A DNA stretch of 64,000 bases, taken from Apostichopus parvimensis. Taxonomy: Eukaryota > Echinodermata > Holothuroidea > Aspidochirotida > Stichopodidae. Each line of letters opens with the position of its first letter. The stretch's first letter is position 1. The stretch is taken from the NCBI GenBank assembly GCA_000934455.1, contig KN885304.1, positions 62,001-126,000 on the forward strand. The letters run 5' to 3'. A model generated the notes under the pieces. It was not told the origin of the DNA and did not search any database. It saw only the letters and a list, made by a program, of their open reading frames with translations. Below are positions 1-13,038 of this stretch, one piece after another. Both the position numbers and the translations under genes were made by a program.

Positions 1-69
1 AGATTGTGTCGAAAGCACCCCTACAGACCATTCTCGCCCCCCAGACCAATACCCCTAGCTCCGCCACTG
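1..69. mobile_element. Terminal fragment of a hAT-type DNA transposon, cut by the window edge
   Basis: The segment ends in CTAGCTCCGCCACTG. Read on the other strand this is CAGTGGCGGAGCTAG, a terminus typical of many hAT elements in animal genomes. The other end lies outside the window, so neither the target duplication nor the length can be tested. The family call rests on the terminus alone. Confidence 0.45.
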
Positions 70-422
70 CTATTGTAAGGGATTATTTGAATCAGTTTTT
101 TTTCTCTTCAGTGCTATGGATGTATATCCTATAGTTTGAATCAAAGCATAACCTATAAAAAAAGTAGATTTGAAATTGCTCGCAAAACCTTTATATACTC
201 AGCCAACAGCATTATGTTGTGGGATGTATATGACATGAGAACCGAAGCAGAAAAAAACCTGATATTGGACAGCAGCTGGGTAACATTTGAATTGAGTCAA
301 GTTTTTGCTTCTCTACGTATACTGGCTGGCTTGGTTTCCGATTTTCTATTAATCATCGTGACAGCAGAGTAAACATTTTCCTTTAGTTAATGAATGCCAT
401 CTTTCCTTCATTATCTTCACAG

Positions 423-3400
423 GGCATCATTTATGGGCAAAACATTACAAGTAGGGGATATGACATGCAAGTTTCAAATCTGGGACACTGCCGGCCAAGA
501 AAAGGTGATTTGGCTTTTATATTTCTGTTGTTGAAAATGGGTTGTTTTCTTGTGGTTGTTCATAAATGATATGAGAATGGTATATCTATTTTATATTTTT
601 TAAATTTTTTACTTTTTTTATCCCATCACAAATCAATTTGAATTGCCCCCTACAGCCCTCACTCTCTCTCTTCAATTTCTAATTTTTTTGCATCTATGGA
701 TATTGATGGCTGTATGAGCCTTTGCTTTATTGGTACTCTAGTTTGTTTTTTTCTTTTAAAGATAGTCCAGGTCAAAATTCTAGTGAAATTTGCATTAAAT
801 TCCTATGTACCGTTTTTGAGATATTGACAGTTGAAGTTGCCTCCTTTCGTAACAAAAGTGAACTTAGAGCAAACAGGTGTGACGTCATTAAAGAATACCA
901 TGCACACACTCCCTCAGAGCCAATTGGAAAGGTCGTTAAACTGGATGATGAGGTGATTCGATAAGCTTATGTTCTCTTTGTGTTCATCAGCAGATTGAAA
1001 AGTAATTAAGAGGTCACATGCATGTACAGCATGTTGGCTAGTACCATAAATCTTTAACTTTATTTTTTTTTTTCCATGAAAAGCAAATTGTGTGCATGCA
1101 TAATATTAGGCTTTCCTGAATTTCATTTCACAGATTGCATTTTATGATCTAAAGTTTCCCCTAAACTGACTGGAAGTTACCTTTATTGCAAAATGTTGCG
1201 ATATTGACGTCAGTCTATTGTAATATATATATATCTAAAATTAAAAGAAAATGAAGTGAAACTAGCCAGAGTAAAAATAAGCAGGTTTGTACAGGAAAGC
1301 AAGATAGCATTGTGGGTGATTATACAAACACAATGCTGGAAGTTTGAGGACATCCTAAATAATTTTGTCTTTATTGTCATACTTGTCGATGTCATCCTTT
1401 TTAGTTGTTCTTGTATATAAGACGTGACTCTGGTGTTGCAATTAGACAGTTCAAATAAATAAATAAACAATCCATTGAAGAAAGACAAAAAACCAATCTC
1501 AAATAATTCATTCAAAACCGATCGTAATCCTGCATCGTCTTTTGTTTTCGTTTCTTTTCCTGTATTATTTCTTTGTTTTTGTTTCTCTTTAAATTTGTGG
1601 GACACTGCCACAAATATTATTAATACTCTTTAAGTGATATGGTAATCTGGTATGATACTACTCCTATTAACTTACACACAGAGTATGGACAGGTGGGGTG
1701 GGGGGAACGGGGAGGTGTTGAGAGACTTGAGGCTGGCTATACCATACACTATACTTACTGATGTATAACAGTGTTTTTACTGTATATCTGGATCACTTGT
1801 GGTAAAAACACAATAAATTTGGCGTGCAAAATTAGTGTGATGTTTAATTCTTAGCTGACACGCACCTGTTGCACTCCTTATTATTCATGAGCATATATCA
1901 GTACAGTACATTTACACAAGTCATGGTTAAGTCACAATTTTCTTAGCATAGTATCGGCAGAGTACATTGACTCGGACGTAATGACTAATTGTACCTTTGT
2001 TTCAATGTACACAACATGCAGCTATGTTTGTTTCTCCTTTCATTTTATCTGAGGGTTAGCAGTATTGGTGATTTAGTACAAAGTATATATAGATCAATTT
2101 TGTGTCACAAACAACAACATCAAAACCACAAACTTATTTTTGTTACCTTTACTTATCTTTTAGCCTCTGAAGAAGATCCTGCTAGGATCGAAACATCAGG
2201 CCAACTTACTTTTACACATTCTCTTACACAGGCTCTATAGTGGATAAGCAGTTTGCTAACAGTTTTATTTTATTTTGCTTTACTTATCTTGCAAATTTTA
2301 TAATATTTTTTTCCCTTTTTTTTCTTGTCAATCTTTTCGTCAACAGTATCGAGGATTAGCTCCTATGTACTACCGCAATGCAGGAGCAGCTATCATTGTA
2401 TATGACATTACTAATCAGGTTAGTATGTGGACAAGATCCCTAGCTTCCAGGTTGATAGAAAAAAAATATGATATTTCCATCAAAAACCTTTAAAAAGCAA
2501 GTTTGGAAGTTTTCCAAAATATAGCCAACTTAAGACAAATCCCAATTATGCCGATTAAGTTGTACTATGTTCTTCATTGCTGTTGTTGGCAGAAAAAAAA
2601 AATAGGCAGTTTAGTTTCTGGAAAATTTTCTGGAAAACTTATGAACAGAGCTTGGGACCAGCTACTGTGGTTCAGAGCCTAATTCTAGTGACCTAATATT
2701 AGTTGTATGCCTGGTTGATTTACATAGAATGAAAAAATGAAGAGTTATGCCGGTGCAGCAATACAAATCATCATTGTGTCTACAGACATTAGTGTTGTTA
2801 ATATGATGTTTTGCCAATAAATATTTGTTGATGTGCAGCCAAGCTGGTCTACTAGCTGAACTTGCACAAATTGCTAAAACTATGAAGAACAGCTACTGAA
2901 CTCGATCAATCCTTAAAGGTCACATCCTACATTGTCTGTAGATATTAACTTAAAGGTCAGCAGTATTGGACCCAGTTATTAGCATGCTAAAAACTACCCA
3001 AAAACTTCATCAAAGGCACCATTTTTACTGTTGGTTTCTGATCGACCCATCAACCCCGTCTTGTACTTTTCTGAGAAATGAAAAACCTTGTCAATCTGTA
3101 AACATTGTAAGCTTTCACTCAGTTTAGTGGAAAAGGAATTCACTAGTCCTATTCCTCCCTTGTCTACCCTCTCACACCCCCCCCCCCCCACGTCTTCCCA
3201 AACAAAAGTTGATTTCCATGCCATAAACAGACTTGACACTCCATTGAATTGAATTGTATGTGAAAGAAATTATGACCACAGTCATAGGCATATAGGAGGG
3301 TGCACTGGTTTTTTGCTGCATGGGTAGCAAGCGGTTGCCAAAGGTAGCCCCAAGAACCCTCCTGGAGTCCAGCTGGAAGCTGCAGCTTATTCAGATATTT

Positions 3401-4683
3401 CCAGTTCTCTTGTAGTGAGTTTCAAAGATGTCCCCCCCTGCCACCGCCCCCCCAAAAAAAACATATAAGTATTTGAACAAAAGAAAACCGACTGGTGAAA
3501 GTTGTAAGTTGTAAACAATTGAACAGAACAAAGAAATTAAAACCATCTTCAATGAAGTAGAAAAATGTTCAACAAGTCATATGATGGGATTGCATGTTCC
3601 ATCCAAAGCATTCTTTGCTATTTTCCAAATTCCTAGAAATAAAATTAAGTGTTAAAGGATTTGACCACAACAAAGATGTAATTAATACATGAAGACGTGC
3701 TAATGGGATTCAGTGAAGATTTTCTTGAATTCTCATTTTTCCGTCAAAAAACTTATGAATACTATGAAAGATTGTCAAGCACAAAAAGAACTGAAAAGTT
3801 TGGTTGAAGTTTGGTCTAAATTTTAAGCTATTGTAGCAAATATCTTGAAAATGTCTTTATGTGATCCCTTTTCATAACTGCAGATACCCACAATCGGAAT
3901 TCATCAAACCGGCTAAAATCATGCTTTTACGTACCAGCGGGACAGATTGGAATTGTTTTACTAGAAAAATTAAGTATAGCCTAGGCATAGGGAAGGGTGG
4001 GGAGGGTGCCACTCCTCCATCACCCTCTTGGCATTTTGGACGGAAAAAAAGTCTGACCTACCACAAGCTTTGAAAATTCATACAGTTAAGGGAAAGTAGA
4101 GATTTGGAGATTAAAAGTGTCAAAACTTGAAATGTCCCATTTGGGCTACCGTAGCATCTACAAACTAAACTTCTTCTGTCTCCCTCCCCCCCTCCACCCC
4201 CCTCACTTCTTGGTATCTTCCTATGCACCACACTGTTAAATAATTTTGCATGTATTGAAAAAAAAAAATTGGAATGTGTAACATATGCTGATAGACAGCA
4301 AGTTGTACTTTACATACTATAGGGTTTCCCCTCAGTTTACATATGTGTATATGAAGTGGATTCTATTATTGTGTATAACATTCAAGAATTATGTTCAACT
4401 CTAAAGGGGGATGCTCAATGAATACAACCAGCACAACTTTCAGTTTCGCAAGCTGAACCAGGTGAATAGAAAAACATCTGTTGTCCTGTTAATGCTCAAC
4501 TTCAGCTGGTTGGTTTAAGTATCTCGACAGACTGATTACTGTTGATGTAAAGTCTACATATTTCCTTGGTCTTTAAACTGAAAGCAAAATTTAAGGTTCG
4601 ATTCCTCATTTTAAAATTGATCTTGAAATATCTGCTCTTGATGTTAAAATTTCACTACCTATTGTTCTGTGACTATTATTATT

Positions 4684-4723
<40 letters not shown>

Positions 4724-7700
4724 TTATTGTTTGGTATAGCATATTAAAATGGACAAAATAGGTTGCTACATTGGCAAATTGCGAGACAAATGCAAAGATG
4801 CCACCTAAACGTTTAACACAGAAAATATGCATTTTCAACATTTTCTAGATGAAAGAAATTCATAAACCACACAAATAATTTACTGTTCAATAAATCGCTA
4901 AATTATTCTCTGAATCTTATTAACATGTATTATAAACAAAATTAAGCATGAGTGTCTTTTCTAATTTAAAAAAAAAAATCAATGGTTTATCCCTAGCAGT
5001 GCTGCACAATATAGCTAATATGCTAATGTATTCAAGTGTTTTAAGGAATAATTCAATTTATTTTTCTACGATTTTTCTCTCTGCAAGTTGTTACAAATTT
5101 TTACCATTAAATTATCAGAGTACATTTTCGTTCATGTTAAGTCTATTGTTGTGATACTTTAAAACCAAACTGAAAGTTAATTGATGGATATGACAACAAG
5201 ATTCCCCTTAAAATAGCAGATTTACTTTTACCCTCAGCGGACATATTTTCTTTTTTCTTTTTTTTCATGCAAACTATTTCATAACAGCTTGCAATAGTCA
5301 ATTATTGTAGCCTCTGAAGGGAATTTACATTTTTGATTCTCTTGAGGTGAAGTTCTTTCGTTCGAAAATCCAATCAAAACGGTTTCGGATATATGTTTTA
5401 TAAGGTACGGTACTGGTGGATTACATCGTAGGATGTTGAAGAGTGCTGTTACAGACTTTGAGTTTCATTTAGTTTTGCAGCTAAATTTGGGCTTGCTGAA
5501 AAAGTTTTAAAGAAAAAGTTTTAAGAAAAAGTGTTAAAGTTCCTGGAGATGCTGACTCTCTAAATCTCTTCCCAAGACATTGAGGTGGGTTCCATTAGAT
5601 AATTAACTGTCTCAGTGAGCAAGGGCAAAATTCTCTGAAGGTTTGCAGTAGAATTGAGAATCTGAGGTTGGGTGACCATTTTCTGACTTTCTAACATACT
5701 GTGGTGTGCATCAGAGCCAATGTATCAATATGTATAGCTCATCATTATTGCCCCCGAATATGCTAGAAGGTCAAATTATGGTCGATATGATCAATCGCCA
5801 ACACACGCACTTCATTGCCATGCATCGTTGACTTTAAGCGTGAGAGCTACAGTAGTACTGAAAATGTCTGAGACATTTTGCGTCATGGAACATTCTTCGC
5901 TGTCAAAGTGTAATCTGGAGATTCAGAGTAACCTGCCAGTACCTCTAGTTGAAAATTTAATTTTTATAGCAATTTTCGGATAAGACTCGCAATCTTGCTA
6001 CATGGATAAGATACGTGTCTCATTGTCTCAGTCCCGTCTCTTAGGTTTTTTAAGGCCACATTGGTTCTCTTGGCCCATATTAAATTGTTAGTGTCCTACA
6101 ATACAGTACAAGAATTGTCTGCAATCTGCTACACATTGCACGGGATTATTCTCTGCAGCTGTTTGAAGAATAACTCTTTGACTCACAAACCTTTAAACCT
6201 GCAGAAAATAATTAAGATTTCCTGGTCTAACCGCTTCCCCTATAAGTATGATATTTCCCTTCCTTATTATTGATGTGTACGTTCAGGCTAATTGTAGATA
6301 TCTCCATAGGTGATTAGTGTACGTTTGACGTCAGTGGTTGTCAATATTGTTGCGTGGACAGGAGATTGACGCATCGACAGCATTACTCATGATCGGTTTA
6401 TCTTGAGACCGGATCCGTTAAGATCTCTGTCCATCTTGAAAGTATCTCATACTGATGACAATAATTTGAAGCAATTAACTATATGCAGCAGTAAGCAGCT
6501 TGTTTAGTACTAATTATCATGACTTATAATGCTGCATAAATTCTGTCGATTTAAGGTTTTTCTTTGGTGGTTATGTGGTTATGTTTGGTGGTTGTGTTCT
6601 TTGGTGGTTATGTTATCACCAAGGTGATTTATCTGTGTCTAGATGAGAGACATTTACATAGTGCTTACATATCATGATGACTTCTGTGTAGAAGCCTAAA
6701 AGTGGTTTTTGTTTGTATTTCATACTTTGTATCAAAAATAATACTTTGTTTGAATTTTCCTTTATTGAATTTTTTGGTTGGCTTTTTGAGGTTCACAGTT
6801 GTCAAAAGTCCCTGGAGTACTTGTAAGCCAATTAAAATGACAAAAACTAATGCTTGGTTCATCTTAAAATGTCATACTTACTCTGTGGGTCCACCTTTAG
6901 TTCATGCAGGAATATCATTGTTGTTGGAAAAAAAAGTCAAAGGTCATTTTAGGTCAAAATATTAACCTAAACAGTATTACTTGGTTTTTCTTGGTTAACT
7001 TCCATACTTTTTGTTTTGTAGGTTTGCATGAGTCACTGCCAAACCCCTAGCAATATGATTATCTGAGGACATGCAGGGCACATGACTGAATAACATCGAT
7101 GTTCTCATATAGCTAAGGAATCACTCTGAATATCCCTTCTGTTTTCTTATTTTTGCATCATCATCACAGCAATCTTTCGAGTTAGTCAGGGTATGGGTGC
7201 GAGAACTGCAGAGGCACGGGCCAGAGAAGATCTGCATCGCAATATTCGGGAACAAAATGGATCTGGAGGAATTACGGGAAGTCCAAACCGAAGAAGGTTC
7301 AAATTACGCGAAAGAAATAGGAGCTATCTTTGGAGAAACAAGTGCTAAAACTGCAAACAACATTGAAGACTTGTTTATAGATATAAGTAAGTCGTTTTGT
7401 TTTTTTTCCAAAAAATATGTTAAAATTTAGTTAAAATTACTTTGTGATATCTGTCATAATTTACCTGTGTGATGACATATCGTTCAGACCGATTGCGGTG
7501 TAAACTGATTGACAATGGCTCAAAAAAAGTGGCAGTAAAATGCCTAAAATGCCCAAAATATCAATTTCAGAAATGGCATAACTTAGTCAGCAGAAACTAT
7601 CCTGGGTTTTGTTGACTTCCAGGAAACCTTTCCACTGACATTCATTTTGATCAATGTCCGGGTAACGTTATTCTACTCTCTTTCCTAATAGTCTCATTTT

Positions 7701-9411
7701 ATAGAAACACCCCCCCCCCCCCCAAGCCTACAAACTATTTCATCATCTCGGCTGTCATATCCACCATTGTTTATAACAACTACTACAACTCAAGATATAG
7801 TTAGCAAATGCTTTATATGCAAGCTGTGCCCTATGGTGGACAGGTTAAATTTTGTGTGAAATATGGAGCAACTATCTGACGAGCATCTAGATTTGGTGCA
7901 ATCGAAACAATACAGTTTTGTTTTCTTTAACGTAATTTGTAACAAAAGCTGCACTCATCTATATTAGCTTCTGTGTTTGTCCTATCACTTTCGTTAACAT
8001 TTGACGCACAAGATGTTTCACATAGATGCTGACAATGAATTTAGATATGAAGACCAAATATTGTCAAAGATGACATGAGGCACAAAAATAAATTTTTATA
8101 TTTTGGAAAATGACCAAGAACACTGCTATCTGTCCAAGCTGTATTTCTATCTATTCCACTTATATATATAATTTTTAGTGGAACCACCCTTTAAGCATCT
8201 GAGGTTCATCAATGTCTATTTTCAAAGCATTACCAATTTATCAAAGACAAATGGTGTTGAATGGTCATCCAAGGGCTGCTCAATGTTTATATGACTTTAT
8301 CAGAAACGGTTTGTGGGGGGGTGGGGGAGGGGGGGTTGTTATAAGTCATAAAATAATAGATTAACATTAATACCATTTAGACCTATGCTGAGGAGTCAAC
8401 AAGTCAGTCATAAAGAATCAGCGCAGGGATCGAACATAAGCTTAAAGGAGAATATCTCAAAACAACAAGTATAGGTATTGAAGCATAACTAGTATTCAGT
8501 TTTGCCTTTTTACTTGAACTATGACAAATCAAGACTAATATGATGCCTTTAACTGGATCATGTTGAATTAATCAATTAATCAATCAATCAACAAGATTTG
8601 TAAAGCACGTGATATCCAAAGCCTAGAAATGTTCAGTGGCACTTAAAGAGCCAAGAAAATGCTCTTGAGAATAGAAGAGTGCTGATGTTTGGAGCTGTTT
8701 TACTGTCATTGTGGAAGTATGTTCACAAGTTCAGGAGCTGCCGCAGAGAATGATCGACGGCCAGATGAGAAAAAACTCGTCCTAGATGAAGGAAGGGAAT
8801 GGGAAGAAGAATATGGCTGGAGTATTAGTCGCTAAGATAAGGTGGAGGAGAAAGACCAGCGAGGACTTTTTGAATCAATTAGCAGAGGTTTAATTAATAT
8901 CAATTCGGTATGAGACTTGCAAATCAACGAAGCTTTTGTAAAACCGAAGCGATGTGGCACAACTGTTTTTTTTGTGCCAGTGACAATTATGGATGCTGTG
9001 TTCTGAACAAGCTGCAGAAGTTGTAATTAAACACTGGGCAGCTAGGCCATACAGCAGGGAGTTAACAATAGTCCAGCTTCTGTAACATGTCTGCATGGAC
9101 AATAGCGGAGCGGGACTTTCTGAAACTTTCCGATCGGACCAATTTCATAGTCCGAGTGGATCGATGCATTACAACTAAGCATTGCATCATTTATTCTTAC
9201 TATTGGATGAGAATATATTTGCTGTTGAATTTTAGTCTTGCAGTGGACAGCCTATATGTGACTCGTTCGCTCCATCAAAGATTTGATTTTCATTTCTTTT
9301 CCCTTTTAAGGCAAGAATTTACCCCCACCGGACTCGCCTTCCAGTCACGGTGTAATTTTAGACGACCTAGTGCCGAACCAAACAAAGAAGAAGTCCTGCT
9401 GCAACAGGTAA
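423..9411 (+). CDS. Rab22/Rab31-like small GTPase (5' exon(s) outside window)
   Basis: A Rab-family GTPase of the Rab5/22/31 group, expected to mark early endosomes and recruit effectors in its GTP form. Coding exons are 423-504, 2347-2418, 7170-7386 and 9311-9411 (stop TAA), with consistent phases and GT-AG borders. They give the last 156 residues or so; the missing N-terminus (P-loop, switch I) is about 40 residues. Visible are GASFM at the end of the effector region (typical of Rab22/31, where Rab5 has GAAFL), WDTAGQE (G3), LAPMYYR, IIVYDIT, GNKMD (G4) and ETSAK (G5). The tail ends KKKSCCNR, a double cysteine for geranylgeranylation placed two residues before the end as in Rab5 (CCSN), whereas vertebrate Rab22/31 end in CC. 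The stop codon overlaps a donor-like AGGTAATG, but the prenylation motif supports this as the true end. Rab5 is the alternative; the HGPE..C.AI segment favours Rab22/31. Confidence 0.88.
505..2346 (+). other. Rab intron (1.8 kb)
   Basis: Intron between the exon ending in GQEK and the exon starting YRGLAPMYYR. It is mostly unremarkable AT-rich sequence. It contains a T-rich tract near 590-620 and, near its 3' end, the Penelope-type hairpin listed separately. No coding potential that I recognise. Confidence 0.6.
2160..2265 (+). repeat. Penelope-like element remnant with hammerhead-like hairpin
   Basis: CTGAAGA at 2167-2173 is followed by a short hairpin, GATCC (2175-2179) pairing with GGATC (2185-2189), then GAAAC at 2190-2194. 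CUGANGA...stem II...GAAA is the core order of hammerhead ribozymes, which Penelope-like retroelements are known to carry. Here one extra A sits between the CUGANGA box and stem II, so activity is doubtful. The following 70 bases look like repeat flank. Both borders are approximate. It lies in a Rab intron just upstream of the 2347 exon. Confidence 0.4.
2419..7169 (+). other. Large Rab intron (4.75 kb), mostly featureless
   Basis: Intron between the IIVYDITNQ exon and the exon starting QSFELVRVW. It contains a C-run near 3179-3189 and an A/T-rich simple repeat at 4676-4727. A stretch near 6935-6958 reads AGTCAAAGGTCA then AGGTCA, resembling the nuclear-receptor half-sites of the satellites at 33 and 60 kb. 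The open frames here are short and match no family I know. Confidence 0.55.
4676..4727. repeat. Simple repeat (ATT)n/(ATTT)n
   Basis: Short perfect runs of TTA followed by about ten copies of TTTA inside the large Rab intron. Confidence 0.9.
8570..9110 (-). mobile_element. Degraded CR1/L2-type LINE fragment (3' end)
   Basis: On the minus strand the sequence near 9080-9040 translates in pieces as LDYC, NSLLYGL and, further on, LVQN. These are the conserved order of the C-terminal reverse-transcriptase region of CR1/L2-clade LINEs. The element runs to lower coordinates and ends in a TTGATTGATTGATTAATTG tail (about 8570-8600), the short tandem tail usual for these 3' ends. Frame breaks show it is an old, 5'-truncated copy. 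It sits in the last Rab intron, antisense to the gene. The 5' border near 9110 is approximate. Confidence 0.55.
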
Positions 9412-12400
9412 TGTTAACATTTTGTGGCTTATCTGAGACGCAATGACGATCAAGGGTTTCTTCTGGTCGGTTGCCGTCAGAACTGACCGTGGAAGAACGA
9501 TAACTTTTGTAGTCCTCCTGCAGATAGAAGAATGGACTAACGGATGAACGGAGCTTGAAAGACACTAATCGATGTAAGCCACTACTCATTGCAAATTTGA
9601 AATACATTCATTCGTAAAAGTTTCAGAGCTGTTGAGAAGAGCCCCAGTAGGCGATGGCAGTTCCTATCAGCAAGGTATACAAGCTCATTTCTCCAAAATT
9701 TGTAAACTAAGACCAATATTTGCAGAGTTTTCAATTAGTAAATATGTCTGGGTTTCAGTTACATTTCTACGTTATATCATCTCAAGCCATCGATATAATG
9801 GGACTCTCACAGATATTGTGTAACATTATGTACGGAACTATACACTGAGTTTCACTTCACTAATTAGTTACAGGTAATAGTTTGTCAACATGTTTCTGCT
9901 TCACAAACAGACTTTTGACATTCTTCCTGGTTCTTTGTTTTAATTTGAACAATCGGGGCAGAAACGATTCTCATACATGGTTATGTCCTCGATTATCAGT
10001 GTGTGGCGTGATGTTGAATCTCACAGTGATGTCACGAAAATCATATATTTTTAAAGTGTATTTTTCAAATATCTTGACGTTTCAACAATTTTACTTGTGT
10101 ATAAACTGTATTTAGCTTATCTCGACTTATAATTAACACGCACACTTATTCACTGCCTAGACAATTATTCCTGAATGGTATCTATGCTGAAATAGAATTC
10201 ATTAAATGAATATATAAGTGAGAAATTTGAGGAAAGCCAACAAATGTGAAACCAGAACAGATATATTCTTCAATATATGTGTCAGGCTGTGGTGTCTGAT
10301 ATTCAGTGGAGACAGTATAGCATACCTTAGTTTCACTTCTTACCATTAACTAGTTTAAAACTTATCCAAAGGGGAACAAAAAAATACAAAGTTTATTCTG
10401 TGTATTAAGTTGTAAGCCAAAATGGTTTCCTTTGGATAATCATTCATATTTCATCATTTATAAAATATTAAATTATCAGAATATAACTTACTGTTCTAAA
10501 TGCATCCATGTATCCATGGAGTCTTGAGAAATTGAATCCTATGGAAAGCCAAATATCACTTGAACGTTGTCTAGAACTGAAACGTTTTGCTTCAATTTAT
10601 AATGATTACGTTGGACTATTATGGAAGTAACAGATACTGTTTGGTAGATAAATATCATACCTAACCACAATGTATGATTGCAAAAGATTGTGTCAAAGCT
10701 AAATATTATATAAATATTCAGGTTCATATGTGAAGTCAGACATAATGGCGAGATCAAATGATTTTCAAACAAGTTTAATACGTGCGTTTCATTTTGTATT
10801 TTGATTGACAGTGATTCAAGCCAGAGGTTTAGTTGGAGACCTCCAGTTGATTGTTCACACCTTTTGCAACCTTTCATTAAAAGTGTCAATCTATTTGGGG
10901 GGCTTTGTGAGATACTGTGTGTATGACAGAGGGGGGCATTGAATTGTCTTTGTATGACATAATTTCACAAGTATTTGTCTAGTTTACACAAAGACTTTGT
11001 TCCCCAAATTTTAAAGGCTAACATTGCTTAAAATGTTTGTCATCTCTCCACCTGATCCTGTACAGTTTGCTTTAAATAATTAATGTACATAGTTTGAAAA
11101 AGTGGAATTTTGATCTTTTTCTCGTGTTCTAAAGTGCTTTCGGGAAATGATAACTCCCTCTTCCCACCATACTTATCCAACTGTTTGTTTTACGGCGATT
11201 TCAATCTATTCTCGGGGGCAACATGGATTGAATCCTGTTCTAACCGATATATTTGTATGTCTTTCTCTTTCACAAGTGGCCAGTCAGTCAGTTTTCCCTA
11301 CAAAAATTCATTTAAAAGTTGTAGTCGGTATTGCTCACTGAAAATATAAAGTTGCTACTGTATAGTGTTATCATCGATGTCAAGTACAGTGATACTTTTG
11401 AGATATTTCTTATCTTATCGAGCTTTAGTTGGTAAAAGTTAATTAACCGTGTACTGATCTTAAGCATGCATTGTCTTATCTACCAGCCAAGATGGACAAA
11501 CTTGTGGCAAGGAAGCACAGCCGTCTATCACATTAGCAACAATATTATAGGGGCATTGTAGTGAGTAAACATGGCAGTGAACGAGGTGGTGGAGATAGGT
11601 TGTGGCCAATCATAAATAAAAAATATAACAAGAATTTGGTCACAGTGGATAGAGAAATGTTTATTTGCATACAATGAATTGTAACTTGGTCTGAATTTAG
11701 TGACAGAAATCATCTTATCACTCCACACCCATTAAGCCCAACCAAACACTTATGTTTGGTATTTTTGAGGGGGGTGGGGAGGGGGGCTTTACAAAGGGAT
11801 ATCCATATATAGATCCATAATCTTAATATATCAGGATGTTTTCATATGCAAGTTTTTATCCATGATTGATGTATACCTTGGTTGTTTGTGAACATGTGGA
11901 TAAGGTTAGTTTGGCCTTCTTTTGCAGTTACCAAATTTTTATCAATTTCTAAACCTAAAGGGAAATTTATATGACAGATATGACCTTATAAGCTTGTTAA
12001 ATAATGTATAATCAAGTGGAAGTTTTTAACAATTATGATGTAATTATGATTCTTTGTTATATTCTGTATCATATTAAAATAAAGAATGATTTCCTATTTA
12101 CCCGCATTTGTAATTTTTTTATTATTTTTTTTATGGGGGGGGGGGAGGAGGAAGAGGGGGGATTTTCCATTTTTCTGAATGCAATTTATCCAATCTGCGA
12201 TATAATCTCCTGATTAAATAATTCAGTTTTTGTTCCACAATCACTGGCAATAAATATTACTTTACAATCCTCAAATTCCTCGAAAGGATTTCTTGAGGGC
12301 TGAAGTTGATTGCTTTATAGCAAACATGCTGTAAATATTATACCTCTTAAGGTTAAACCCCACATCCTCATAGCAGTATATTTCTGGACAATAAAATTTT

Positions 12401-12738
12401 ATAAATTTGGTGATATTTTGTGAATGCATCCATCCACAGAGGAAAATAATATTTTTACCCCAAAATGTTTCATTGAGATGAAATTCTAACTACAGAGTAC
12501 ATTGACAGCTAGGAGTAATGCTACATTTGTGTGCAATGCTCAGTTTTAGAATTTTTCAAATGCGAATAATTGGTATGAAAAAGTAATGCTTCTTCAACTA
12601 ATTACAAGCTTATATTGTCTTTCCATTTTTAGCTACATTTTGCCATTACATAGGCTGTCATGAAATGCAGCACTGAGAGAAGCCTTCCTTGCATCTTGAA
12701 ATTCCTTTAAAGAACACCTCCGTGGGTCCTTCCCCCCC
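9412..12738 (+). other. Rab 3' flank, probably including its 3' UTR
   Basis: AT-rich sequence after the Rab stop codon with no gene I recognise. An AATAAA at 12078-12083, followed by a T-rich and then G-rich stretch, is one possible polyadenylation site; nothing decides between it and earlier sites. G-runs occur near 11770-11785 and 12136-12150. The open frames present are short and unlike known proteins. Confidence 0.35.
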
Positions 12739-13038
12739 NNNNNNNNNNNNNNNNNNNNNNNNNNNNNNNNNNNNNNNNNNNNNNNNNNNNNNNNNNNNNN
12801 NNNNNNNNNNNNNNNNNNNNNNNNNNNNNNNNNNNNNNNNNNNNNNNNNNNNNNNNNNNNNNNNNNNNNNNNNNNNNNNNNNNNNNNNNNNNNNNNNNNN
12901 NNNNNNNNNNNNNNNNNNNNNNNNNNNNNNNNNNNNNNNNNNNNNNNNNNNNNNNNNNNNNNNNNNNNNNNNNNNNNNNNNNNNNNNNNNNNNNNNNNNN
13001 NNNNNNNNNNNNNNNNNNNNNNNNNNNNNNNNNNNNNN
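12739..13038. other. Assembly gap of 300 N
   Basis: A run of exactly 300 N starting directly after a C homopolymer. The round length suggests an estimated scaffold gap. Open frames that run through it are meaningless. Confidence 0.99.

Noticed and set aside
136-372. 78-codon open frame before the first visible Rab exon, considered as the missing N-terminal exon
   Set aside because: It lacks the P-loop GxxxxGKS and any Rab motif, and there is no donor in the phase needed by the exon at 423.
1360-1610. 133-codon minus-strand open frame and a nearby AAATAAATAAATAA tract as a possible LINE 3' end
   Set aside because: The translation is low complexity without reverse-transcriptase motifs, and no repeat border could be seen.
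4590-4610. GGTTCGATTCC, a perfect B-box-like sequence
   Set aside because: No A box or foldable cloverleaf lies upstream at the right distance.
9087-9607. Open frames of 119 (+) and 105 (-) codons around the last Rab exon
   Set aside because: They are shadows of the real exon at 9311-9411 and of the LINE fragment; no independent homology.
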